From Lentinus brumalis (Eukaryota; Basidiomycota; Agaricomycetes; Polyporales; Polyporaceae): a stretch of 64,000 bases of DNA. Both the position numbers and the translations under genes were made by a program. The notes beneath the pieces were generated by a model. The model worked only from the letters and a program-made list of their open reading frames with translations, did not search any database and was not told the DNA's origin. The stretch lies in the NCBI GenBank assembly GCA_001792895.1, contig MARA01000040.1, positions 186,001 to 250,000 of the forward strand, read 5' to 3'. This document shows, in pieces, positions 11,990 to 22,442 of the stretch; position 1 is the stretch's first letter; each line of letters starts with the position of its first letter.

Positions 11990-13715
11990 TCATAGTATGA
12001 GTGTGAGCCCTAATCGGCATCGAAGAGTCGAGAGGCGTACCGCAAGGATGTAGTCCAATGCGACTTCGTCAACTTCATACAAGTCGTCCTCCGACTCATC
12101 CTGTGCATGGTGCGGCGAAGTAAGTAACTGTTGAGTTGTCTCGCCCGTGATTCGAGCACGCACCTCGTCTCCTGAGCCGTGATCATCGCTAACTTCAATG
12201 GCTTCTTCGCGTACCTGCAGAGCGACCTGGTGGCCAGATGCATCGCTGTTGTCGACCTCACTATCGAGTACATCTCGCGGGCACGGACGTGTCGGGGCGT
12301 CGAAGTCCTGAACCTGAGCGACACTTCGTGTTAGGTACTTTTCCATTGTCATGTGAAAAACGGACCAAGCACCTCTTCGTCGAAGCTTTCAGAGGGTCCA
12401 TGTACACCGTACTGCTGATGTGAGATGGTCGGAGAGATTGGCAGCGAGGAAAGGTTTGAGCTTGGGTCCGCGTAATCGGAGACGGGGCCTCGCATGTTGA
12501 GCCTTACACGATGTTCCTCTCGCGACGATCGGCCCTCGGGAAAGCTCTGCGCAACGTCATCAGCGTCTTGGGTGTACTGACAGAGCGAGGCACGGACCTC
12601 GCCTGCGTAGCCCGAGCTATCGACGTCGTTGGCTTCTGCGTTCTCTAAGACGTCTATCGAATACCTGTCACCTACATCAACATCCTCGTTTTGCGCGTGG
12701 CTGTCTAGCGAGATGCTATCGCAGTCGTCGAACGCCGTGAGGTTATGCGGCAATACCGTCGGCGGCGCTAGATAATAGCACGGGTCATAGGAAAGGCCGG
12801 GATTGGGCCAGCTGACTCCGGGTATAGACCAGCGATACTTGAGATGAGCGTACTGAAGGAAGATACATTGGTCGTCGGAATGCAGAACGTCGCCGTTCCA
12901 AGGGAGGCGCTCTGCTGGGCCGGCCCGATGGAGAGACGTAGGAGCGCTGCAGTTGGTGACCGACATCGCGCCTCCGGCGGACGCCGACATTGGCAATCCG
13001 CCCCCAAACATGGCCCCAGCATCGATCTTCAGAGTCGCAGAAGAGCTCCCGTGTCTGAACGCGCCAAGAGCCCACACTGCCGTCTTGACAAACCCGGAGA
13101 CGAACAGTATGTGTTGACTGTCGATGTTGCGGCCGCGGCGCTGGATCGCGAAATTGCGCCACTGGACGTGGTGTGCCCGGAGGTAGCGGAAGATAGCCTC
13201 GGTACAGTGCAGGCTGGTCTGGTGTGCAGGGCGGTTGAGTGTGAGGTACGCCCCGGTCTTGTGTTTTACTTCGTAGCTCATCGCAACCTCAGCATGAGCC
13301 ACAGGGTCCGCGCTGGATGATGCGTCGTCAGTCATCATCAAAGGCGTCAAAGCAGCGATACTTGCCCGAGAGCAACGTTCGCTGCGACGTCAACTGTACG
13401 CGCGTTTCCGCACAGGAGTATGGGGTTCATAATGTGGTTGCGGATGGTTTTCGCGGACTCCTCCACAGGGCCATCGGGAGGTATGAAGGTCTTGAAGCCT
13501 GCAGGAACGCCCTTGCGATTAATTGGATCATCTGCGCCGCGCATGCAGTTGAACAAGAAGCAGAATTTCCCTTGGCTGAGGTAGCCCACATCTCCGAGCT
13601 GCACCTCGCCGGACTCGGGGGAAGGCTCCGGGATCCAGAGGGGGTGACCAAACCCGAGGTCGCCTAGCTCCTTCGCATAGATGTCCCAGGCCTTGAGCTT
13701 GGCTGAAGGCGGCAT
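11990..13715 (-). CDS. Uncharacterised basidiomycete-specific protein, multi-exon
   Basis: Exon 1 starts MPPSAKLKAWDIYAKELG at 13715 and contains GHPLWIPEPSPESGEVQLGD and GYLSQGKFCFLFNCMR, the opening of a common but uncharacterised agaricomycete family. The frame continues through an apparent GC-AG intron (13313-13365) into ADPVAHAEVAMSYEVKHKTG and LFVSGFVKTAVWALGAFRH, also family features. The C-terminal half is acidic and Ser-rich, with several short exons (VQDFDAPTRPCPRDVL; DESEDDLYEVDEVALDYIL). The 3' end is uncertain because the last exon may splice on. The gene sits in the left arm exactly where the right arm keeps the 5' half of its LRR gene. Function unknown. Confidence 0.6.
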
Positions 13716-13989
13716 GTCGATCAACGTCTGTGGCAGGGGGTGGGTTGAAGAGCCAGATAGTCATGGTGCATGCGCACTTTATCGCGTCGAGACCACCGCC
13801 AACGAGGCCTTCGTTAGGAAAGCGATGAGCATGCCTGTCACATAATAGTTCCATTACAGAAGTCCTGTGTAAAGACGCACTGCTTTCCGCTGGGTGGGAT
13901 GTGCGGTCATTAGTAAGTCCGCTGAGTGATTCATATGAGATGGGGATTGAGGCCGGTCACTCACTGTTCTAGACAGCCGTGCTGACAGC

Positions 13990-14878
13990 AGGAAATTCCC
14001 CGACATGCTATGCTAGAGAAGCACACGAAGTGTAGCCATGTCGCTGCAGCTTGACCGCAAAAGCGTCTTTGAAGCTAGCTGTTGCTCCACAATTCTCGTG
14101 ATTCTACAACAGATTCAGAGGTTGGACGGGTATTCACGAACCCATTACTCACAGAAGACTTATGTATAACGAGTCCTCGTTCCTCGGCTAATCAGCCACG
14201 GCGAGCAGCTAGCGAAGCATCAGTATCTGCTTCTCAATACCTGGATGATGGATAGAGGACGCACGGCCTGTCATTGCTCTAAACCGCCTTCGAATACGAG
14301 CTGTGCGCCACCGCTGGAAGCCTGCTTGCCAATTGAGTAGAATAGCACTTCCGCGTCACACGGTGCACCGCCGGCCTCGGAGAGTCCAAGCGCGCAAACA
14401 TCGAGCCCACCTCCGGACCCAACATATGGCGATGGAATTCCGACGACGGCGCCGTCGCGATGGGCGGGACTGCGCGGCGGCGTCGGAACATGCGAATGAG
14501 CCCGGGACTCGGCTCTGCGGAAGACAATGGCATGGTGCATTTGCAGCTCTTTGCAGACGACCGCCTTGACGGGAACTCGCACTGTGCAGTCTTGGAATGG
14601 AGAGCATCGTGCTCCGTATTCGTGTCAGGGCCAGTGCGTCTGAGATACTTGAGCGGCTCCCGGAGGTATTGACATCATGACTCGAGGGAAGGAAGCTTAA
14701 TGGTGCCTTGCTCAACGATGATGACTCTTCCCCGAGGCCGCTCATTGGACGTATGTACTTATCGGAGGGCATCTTCGAGTGGCGGTAGCGCGAAGGTCTC
14801 GAGAACGCGATGTGAGCACAGCACCAGCGCGTCCGACGTCGGAGCTCCTGGTGGCGGTAGTTGACTCTTGATATCCAT
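13990..14878 (-). pseudogene. Decayed gene, mirror partner of 50764-51684
   Basis: It opens MDIKSQLPPPGAPTSDAL, then LVLCSHRVLETFALPPLEDA, from an ATG at 14878, followed by segments that align in reverse complement with 50.77-51.68 kb. Frames shift between the two copies, and the segment matching the right copy's LLAVADEPM reads LLAVAD followed by TAG here. I could not reconstruct a continuous product and do not recognise the family. Undetected introns could explain some breaks, but the in-frame stop where the right copy is open argues for decay. Confidence 0.5.
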
Positions 14879-14930
14879 GGGTGGACCAAGCTGCGGTGAT
14901 TATCGATATGTGTGTGCGAGGTTCGAGGAG

Positions 14931-14937
14931 TATAAAG
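14931..14937 (+). promoter_or_regulatory. TATA box of the left AFGAL gene
   Basis: TATAAAG followed by GGCGTTCC lies 147 bases before the ATG. The same TATAAAGGGCGTTCC block is conserved in the right arm (50703-50708, minus strand), supporting function. Confidence 0.6.
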
Positions 14938-15077
14938 GGCGTTCCGAACCGCCGCAGTCCTGCAACATCATCTCAGCTACCCAGAGCGCAGAAGCAGACG
15001 CAGACGTCAGCTGGACCAACATCGTGATTACTCACCTTGCACGCACGCCGCCAATACCACTACTACTACCACTCACG

Positions 15078-15584
15078 ATGTCGTCGCGCACCTCACCATT
15101 CCCGTCCACCCCATCCATGATCTCCGTGACCACTACGGCGAGCGCATCCTCCTCCACGCCGCTGCGACACACACCATCATCGTCATCGTCACCATCCACG
15201 TCGCAGAAAGACTACTCGGCGGCATTCGGCGCCCTGCAGACGCAGTACGGCTGGGGCCCGGTGACGTCCGTCCCTGTCCAGAGCACGCAGGTGGCGGTGG
15301 CGCATGAGCGGAAGACGGCCGCGAAGCAGAAGAAGGAGGCGGAGAAGACGAACATGAACGTGAAGCAGAAGGAGGAGTCGAGATCGCAGCCGAAGGACTA
15401 CGAGAGCGCATTCGGCGCGCTGTCGTCGAAGATGGGCTTTGGGGGCGCTGGCCGGCGTCAGCGGGTCAGAGGAGGCAGTAGCGGAGTTGAGGGGACGATG
15501 AGACGATGCGACGGCGATGGTCGCCGAGAGTTGCGAGCTTTGATTGCTGTCATGACGAAAACCAGATACCACGACGTACCATAG
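15078..15584 (+). CDS. Small protein with two KDY..AFGAL motifs
   Basis: The ATG at 15078 gives a Ser/Thr-rich N-terminus (MSSRTSPFPSTPSMISVT) and then two copies of one motif: KDYSAAFGALQTQYGWGP and, after a charged Lys/Glu-rich linker, KDYESAFGALSSKMGFGG. The region between the motifs is probably helical or disordered. The function is unknown; the twin motif suggests a binding peptide used twice. The mirror copy (50183-50575) ends shortly after the second motif, whereas here the frame runs on to 15584. One extra G in the run at 15441-15445 would give the same C-terminus (SAGQR) and stop at 15481, so the long tail is probably false. Confidence 0.65.
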   Translation: MSSRTSPFPSTPSMISVTTTASASSSTPLRHTPSSSSSPSTSQKDYSAAFGALQTQYGWGPVTSVPVQSTQVAVAHERKTAAKQKKEAEKTNMNVKQKEESRSQPKDYESAFGALSSKMGFGGAGRRQRVRGGSSGVEGTMRRCDGDGRRELRALIAVMTKTRYHDVP

Positions 15585-15957
15585 ATCCTAGCTGTAGTCC
15601 ACACAAAACGACGCGCTGCACAAGAGACATTCACGATAGCTGGAAGTAGATTCACGCAATGGATAGGTTCTGTTGCGAAGAGGAACTCAGATACGCACTA
15701 ATATGGTCTGGGGGAAAGTGTCAGCTGTATCACAATACAAAGGAATATGGGACCCTCTGCTTACCGTAGTATAGTACGAGATCCCTGTATGGCGATCCAA
15801 GTGAGCTGTTACGTCGCAACGCAAAGCGACGGGGAATGGGCCAGCCACAGAGTAAACTCACCACAGGACACTCTGATACCTATATGCACACAGGTAGAAT
15901 GATGACTAAAATTGCATGTGCCACGCACAACCCGCCAAAACCAAAAAAAATCAGTGG
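15585..15957. other. Intergenic, inner edge of the left arm
   Basis: This is the convergent gap between the AFGAL gene and ATM1. Similarity to the right arm fades near 15620. No other feature is visible. Confidence 0.4.
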
Positions 15958-18900
15958 TCAAGGCTGTCGCGCCGCCGTAGTATCCACAACAGCAGCGTCC
16001 GAAGTGATATCGGACACCTGCTGCTGCCACATGCTGTAGTACAGCCCGCCGGCACGCATCAGCTCCTCGTGCGTACCCTGTTCGACGACCTGCCCGTCTT
16101 TCAGGACGATGATGAGGTCTGCCAGCCACGTGAGTACCACGTCACAACCGCTATAAAATGCGAGAAACTTACCGGCTTCGACGACCGTGCGCAGGCGGTG
16201 TGCGATGAAGATGCTCGTGCGTGCTTTCTCCTGGAGGAGGTTGTTCACGTTCCGCATGAGCTCCGTCTCTGTATGCGCGTCCAGCGCAGAAGTCTACACA
16301 CGTTCGTTACGGTCAGTACACGCTCCACTCTCCAGGAAATCCGTGAGCGACTCACCGCCTCGTCGAAGAATAGGATGGGCGGGTCCTTGAGAAGCACCCG
16401 CGCCACAGCCAAACGCTGCTTCTCCCCGCCCGAGAGCATCAAGCCGCGTTCTCCCACCTTCGTGTGGTACTTGTCCGGCAGACGAAGAATGGACTCGTGC
16501 ACGTGCGCCTTCTTCGCGGCCTCGTACACCTCCTCGTCCGACGCGCTCAGCCGGCCATACCTGATGTTCTGGAGGACGTCCGAGTGGAATAGCGGGGTGT
16601 CCTGCGGGACGACCCCAATGGCGCTCCGGAGCGACTGGATCTGCAGATCGCGGATGTCCTGCCCGTCGACGAGGATGCGGCCAGACGACGGCTCATAGAA
16701 GCGGAACAGCAGCCGGAACACGGTCGACTTGCCGCACCCGGACGGCCCGACGATCGCGGTCTTCTTCCCCGCGGGGATGGTGAAGGACAGGCCTCGGAAG
16801 ATCAGGCGGTCGGGGTGGTATCCGAAGGTGACGTTCTCGAAGGTGATCGCACCCCCGCGGAGCTCGAGCGGTCGCGCGTCCGGCTTGTCCTGCACGACGG
16901 GTCAGGGGAGTCACGCTTCGACAGGATCAGAACACTTACCTTCGGCGGCTGGTTCTGCGTCGTTATGTTGAAGAGGACCTCCATGTCCAGCAGGCTCTGG
17001 CGCATCTCGCGGTAGATGGTGCCCAGGAAGTTCAGCGGGAGGGACAGCTGGAACACGAGCTGGTTGACCATAACCAAGTCGCCGACCGTCATCGTGCCTA
17101 GTGAGCGGTTGGTCAGCTGTCCCACTGCCTCAGGTACCAGGACAGCATACCATTGATAACTCCTTGTGCAGCGAGGAACATCATCATGGTGAGCGCGCTG
17201 GAAAAGATCACGTTCTGGCCCGAGTTCAAGTACGCCAGCGAGGTGGCGATCTTGATGGACGCCTTCTCGTACGCCGACAGATGCTTGTCGTACTGGGCAA
17301 CCTCGTATTTCTCGTTGTTGAAGTGCTAGACGCGCTGCTCGTGAGCGTATGTCTGATCCACGCAGACACAACGGCTACCTTCACAGCTTCGTAGTTGATG
17401 AGCGAGTCAACGGCTACCGTCGCCGCCTTGTTATCCGCGGAATTGGCCTCGCGACGGAACCGTGTTCTGCATAGGCATCAGTCTATTTTCACCGCAGTAT
17501 CTGCGAGAACGCACCTCCATGACGTTGTCCGGACGGTGAACCAAGTATACGCAGCCATAGTCGCAACGGTGATCGCAGCGTAGTCCCATCCGAATTTGTA
17601 CGTCTGATGATTTCGTCAAGAGAGCAGCCGCAATAGACTTGGCCTCTACTCACAAGTATACCGCAAACCAACGAGATCTCAAGCGCGGTGGGAACTATGC
17701 GGAATATGATAGCCTGTAGGATGAACGTGATGCCTCTTCATATCATGAGTTACAAATCTCGCACGAGCAGCGGGAAGTACGCACTTCGTCCCCCGGTCGA
17801 TCGCACGGGTCAGACCCCCCGTCTGGCGAGACAGATGAAACTTGAGGTCCAAGTGGAGCAGATGCTCGAACGTTTCCCGAGCGACCTTGCGAACCGCGTG
17901 CTGTCCGACGCTCGCGAAGGTCGCGTTCAGCAGTTCCCCAAATAGAGTTGCCCCGATACGTGCCGCGCCATCTTCTTCGTTTGTCAGCGATGAGTGAAGG
18001 TGGAGATGAGGACAGTCGAGGTAACATCAGTGGATACTCCAAGGAGAAGCCCTGCACGAGACGGGGACAAGACCCTCCGTTCACTCGTGAGTGACCAACG
18101 GTGCCCCTTTGAGGAAAATACACGCGAGACCACCAGTGTAATCAGAACAGTCGGGTGAGATCACTACCTTCGCCTTCGCCAACCATCCTGACTCTGACGG
18201 AATGGCGAGGCACCTCGCTTCGGCAGATCGACGGACGTCCGGTACTATGGTCACAGAGCGACAATGGCCCGCTTCACCTCACCCGACGATCAGGTCTCGA
18301 AACCAGACGGTTAGGATCGTCCAGAGAACGAGTGGAGATGGCACAGAACAGAGTCAGATTCAGATCCCAACCGCCTGATGACCTTGTGTTATACGGATGT
18401 GGGGTAATGAGTTTCGTCACGAACCTCACTAAGGACACCAATCTCCGCCGCGTCCTGTCGATCGAGCCGTGGCGATGCAAGGCATCCCACAGATGAGAAA
18501 GTAGTACAACTTTGACAGCAGGCCGCATATATGCATCGTAGCGCCATCCTATAGGCATGGTTCTGTCTCGTCTCTGCCCCGTTTCTCTTCTCAATTTAAA
18601 CGAGGCAGAACCGCCTATCACGTCTGGCCGGCGAGACTACTGGTGGATTTGGTGGTGGTGGGCGGGGTAATGAGAGGCTGTCACGGAATGCCACGATCGC
18701 GCGTGGGTCGCCCAGCCGCGACAATGTTCTACGAACAGGGATCGCTCGGGTCGCCTTGCGACAGCTCATGAGAGGCCCGCGGATCGCCATGTCGGCCAGG
18801 TTGGGCCGGAAGGAGAGACACCGGTTGGAGGAGAGAAGGACGTACGCCAACGTGGCGAGTGTCACCATACCCACCAGACTTTGAGGCGAGTTTCTGTCTG

Positions 18901-19656
18901 GGTTCTGCTCCATCTCCCTCCCGTATTTGGGTATCCAGGCAGAGACCCGCCGAAAGGTCTGGCGTGCGAGACTACCAACAGTCACTCCAGTCCATGCCAT
19001 TTCCTTCCGTAGAGCAGACTTTCGGGGCAATACGTGCAAAATCACAAATGACAGGGACTCACAGCCAAGGATTAGCGACCCTGCGACGACCCACGCGGTG
19101 GACACGGCATGGACGTCCAGGTTCAGCGCGTCGATGACCTGCTTGAACAGCAGAGGCACTTGTACATTCAGAAGCTGCGGACCGTCCTCGGTCAGATTAC
19201 AGCAACTTCGCGCGCGAAGCAGCCTCGACGCACCTTGCCCGAGATGAGCAGCCCGAGTCCGAGGACGACGCGTCCACGCGTCTTCCAGTCATCCTTTGGC
19301 CAGAGGTTCTCCGCCAGCTTCTTGACAATGTTCCAGTCCCTCCTCCGCTGTTCTTTCAGCGTGACATGGATCGCGTCTCCGCCGAGGTCTTGCTTCGACT
19401 GCGCCTTCGGAGTCGCGGGAGGTTGTGCAGGCTGTGGAGGTTGCGCGGTGGAAGAGTCTGGCTTCTGCGGTTGCTGAGCTCGGTGCTGGAACAGCCGGCT
19501 ATGTGTGCGAGCGGTGGAGGAAAGAGGAGTGGACCGCAGTGTTGTCGGGGCGTAGAATCGTGAGGCGGCTCGCGTGCCGAAGGACCGCGAGAGAGAAGGT
19601 GAGAAAGCGAGCTTCAGTGGGTTTGCCAGACACTCGCGGCAGGCAAACGCAGCCAT
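15958..19656 (-). CDS. ATM1: Mitochondrial iron-sulfur ABC transporter Atm1 (ABCB7 family)
   Basis: This half-transporter of the mitochondrial inner membrane exports a sulfur/glutathione-linked product of the matrix needed for cytosolic Fe-S protein assembly. The N-terminus ([20 protein letters not shown] onward) is rich in Arg, Ser and Ala and fits a presequence. Then come the transmembrane domain ([75 protein letters not shown]) and the nucleotide-binding domain with Walker [10 protein letters not shown], signature LSGGEKQR, Walker B ILFFDEA, and H-loop IAHRL. About ten exons join in frame. Introns are about 50-110 nt, except one of 1091 nt at 17972-19062. The protein ends TAARQP at 15958. 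All key motifs are intact. Confidence 0.92.
17972..19062 (-). other. Unusually long intron (1091 nt) in ATM1
   Basis: The donor follows ...SLILG and the acceptor precedes [13 protein letters not shown], and the joined reading matches Atm1 exactly. Other introns in the gene are about 20-fold shorter. The extra sequence contains an antisense-free, protein-like stretch ([13 protein letters not shown] region near 18.8 kb), but no start, TIR or recognisable domain. It is probably an old insertion inside the intron. Confidence 0.6.
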
Positions 19657-20366
19657 GGAGTGTCGCGCGCGCAGCTTCCAAGCTATTCAGCAACTGTGAC
19701 GAGGGGATAAAGGAGGGAAATGCATGAGAGCGCGATCCGAAGACTGCGTCGCGCTCCCGCTCTCTGGCGTGCTCTGGCGCGAGGCGCGTCAGTCGGGATC
19801 TCCCGGTCCGACCTCCAGCTGGCGCTAGCTGGCGTCGTCGTGCCCGCTTCATCGACCTGGCACTCCGCATAGTCACCTCGGCGTCAGCGTGCTCCTACTT
19901 GCCGTCCTCATCCACTAGGGATGTTGACTACACGACATCCATATGATCCAGACGCTTCAACCGTTGATAAGCCCGGCGGAATCCTACATTTTTCTTTTCT
20001 GTAGCAGGTCCTCGATCACGCCCCTGAAACTGACCGGTAACACATCCAAGCCGCCATTTGCTGCTGGAAACCCAGCGTTCCAGAAGTACCAAATCAGTGC
20101 ATGGTTCTTACTACGTATCTGAGGTGGGTCACTGCGGCCGTTCTAACCACTGATTATGTCAGCGATCGGAGCGCCTGAAAAGTGCAGTGAGCCCGACGTT
20201 GAACGTTGAACAAGGTATCCATCTCAGTATGTATTTTCGCCACAATTACTCCCGTCATCCTCACTACACCTTGCCAGCCGCTAACTACACAATTTATCTA
20301 GTGTATTTGCGGTCGATCTGTGTATGGAACCCCCCCCCCTAGTGGCAGTATCCACCTCCCGCTACC
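19657..20366. other. Divergent intergenic region between ATM1 and the SRPK gene
   Basis: This is a shared upstream region for two divergently transcribed genes. A run of C occurs near 20330-20337. No ORF or RNA gene is supported. Confidence 0.4.
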
Positions 20367-21966
20367 ATGACCGCGACCTCGGAGTCTGTCACCTCTGAAC
20401 CAGACAGCACGCTTTTGCGGTTCTATTTCGAGCCGCCGACGATTAGCGATGTTGAATCACCAGACCACTACCGTCATGGACATTTTCATCCTGTCGTCGT
20501 CGGGAGCATCATACGTCCCCCAGTGACAGTCTCCCCGGCCGGTCTCCGAATCTTCCAACCGGTTATCGCGTCCTCCATAAACTGGGACATGGTGGGGAAG
20601 CGACTGTCTGGCTGGCTCAAGGACTGGAACTGCCCGAGTGAGTGACGCTGCGCCTTGTGGGTTGCGACCACTACTCACTGAAACTCCAAGCCGTCTCGTT
20701 GCGCTCAAGGTCTTTTCTGCAGCCTACACCTACTCTGGCGAACGCGAAGCCCTTGCTCTCGCTTCATGTTTGCCGACCGCGACCCCAAACTCAGACACAG
20801 ACACATCCGGGTCGGAGCATATACTTCCCCTCCTCGACGCCTTCATCATCCATGGCCCCAACGGCGTGCACCGAGTTCACATCACCGACGTCGTCATGCC
20901 TCTGAAGCAAACCGTCTTGCGTCGTACCGCAGCCAGTTCGAAGAAAATCATCGCTAGAGACCTCGCACGAGCACTCGCTCACATCCACCGCTGCGGTTTT
21001 GTGCACGGTGGTGTGTTCCCTTTTGCAGTCCGATTTTCCGCCACATCTCATCGCGTTCACCTACAGATCTCCACCTTGGCAATGTTGGCTGCGCCATGCC
21101 TCCTGGGTTCGCCGCAGCAGAGGTATTCGATGTGCTGCTGCATCTCGATACCTACAACACCGTGATTGTATTGCCGGAGGCCCCCACGCAGCAAACGGCA
21201 TCCTTGCCCGCTTACTTGCTCTACCCTTGTGACTTGCTCGCGTGCTTCAAGGCGTATGGCGGCCTGGAAGCCGATGTGCGCCTGGACGTCAAGATATATG
21301 ACTTCGGAAATGGTATGTAGGATCCTTGCTGTCCTCTACAATTCACTGACAGCAAACGGCAGCTCGACGTCCCGGGGAGGACGACGGCACCGACGATGGC
21401 TATGCGCTCCCCCTCCCGAAGCTGTCTTTGCGTACTGCACGCATGGGCAACCCAGGACACCCCCGACTCTACAAAGCGACATCTGGTCCCTGGGAGCCAC
21501 GGTGCGTCGTTCGGATACATCTCGTCACTGTTGCGAATACTGACCACCTCGTGGACACCAGCTCTTCCATCTCTTCACCGGCCAATGGCTATGCGACCGC
21601 TCTCGCCCGGACTACATGTTGATGAGGCTCGCGCGGCTCGACGGCGCCGTTCCGCCAGCGTGGCGCGAGCACTGGGAGGCGGATCCTGTTCTAAGCAAGG
21701 CCATCGGTGCGTTCCAGCCAGCGGTCACGGTCGTTCCGAGTCTGTTGCTGACGTCCCCGCTCGCAGAGCGGATCACGCCCGAGAACGCAGATGCAGAGTG
21801 GACCAGCATCCGTGATACTTTCCTGGGGAGGCACACCACTGAGGTCTCCCGTGCCGACACGGACGCACTGGTGTCGCTGTTGCGGCGCATGCTTGCGCTT
21901 GACCCTGCGGCGCGCCCCTCCGTGGACGAGATTCTTGCCCATCCTTGGTTCGCTGACACCGGTTGA
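20367..21966 (+). CDS. SRPK-type serine/threonine protein kinase
   Basis: The start MTATSESVTSEPDSTLLRFY is followed by DHYRHGHFHPVVVGSII, the entry of the SRPK family. VALKVFSAAYTYSGEREAL contains the ATP-binding Lys. A short intron splits the catalytic loop; joined, it reads VHGDLHLGNVGCAMPP, which supplies the catalytic Asp in the SRPK style (HGD rather than HRD). The metal site is DFGN and the activation/APE region LQSDIWSLGAT, then LFHLFTGQWLC. It ends RPSVDEILAHPWFADTG, a normal subdomain XI. The glycine-rich loop is weak. SRPKs phosphorylate SR-type splicing factors; agaricomycetes have many divergent members, so the actual substrate is open. About five exons. Confidence 0.8.
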
Positions 21967-22442
21967 TGATTCATCGTCTCGTTTTCCATCGCGGATACGA
22001 CCGCGACCCGCACCCGATACCGGGCCTTGCCCACCACTTCGCGGCCAGCTACTGTTTCACGGTGGCCGTTCGAAAAGGACGCGAGGTCGTGGTTTGTCGA
22101 ACTGGAAAGTCGAGATGTCACAGGGTATGTCTGTGTTGCACGAGGCTTCATACGAGTACAAGATGTGTAATGCGCCGCACTGATGAGACCGAGTACGCAT
22201 GCCTCGCGGGACACCTATTTCAATATGAATTAAAGATTGCACCCTCTCCGAGCTTTGTGGTTCCGTGTGTATCGGTCCTACACCATCGAAGAGGATGTAC
22301 TCGAGGAACGGGACGTGCTTGAGAGATGGAAGCTTCAAGGTTGTACTTCTTCTCACCATCGACAAGGAAACAATTCAACAATTAATGCCCGATTCAAACT
22401 CCAAACTATTCCGATCTCAGCCGGGTATCCCTCAGAGGTATA
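21967..22442. other. Convergent 3' intergenic gap
   Basis: This gap lies between the SRPK gene and the oppositely directed LRR gene. No feature is seen. Confidence 0.4.

Larger units (their letters stand above)
7310..15620. repeat. Left arm of a large inverted duplication
   Basis: This segment is a mirror image of about 50,030-58,640. Matching landmarks in inverted order are the reductase gene (7567-9169), the intergenic stretch near 9430-9740, the beta-trefoil gene (10503-11130), a relic of the LRR gene (11444-11701), a decayed gene (about 14000-14878) and the AFGAL gene with its TATA box (14931-15584). Even non-coding stretches match in reverse complement, for example 10265-10320 with 55115-55170, and 13900-14165 with 51555-51840. 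The arms are diverged, with indels and gene replacement, so they are old and not an assembly echo. Edges are approximate. Confidence 0.8.

Noticed and set aside
17972..19062. Nested minus-strand gene inside the long ATM1 intron
   Set aside because: A protein-like stretch is present, but it is in the read-through of the preceding exon, lacks its own start and domain, and may be chance.
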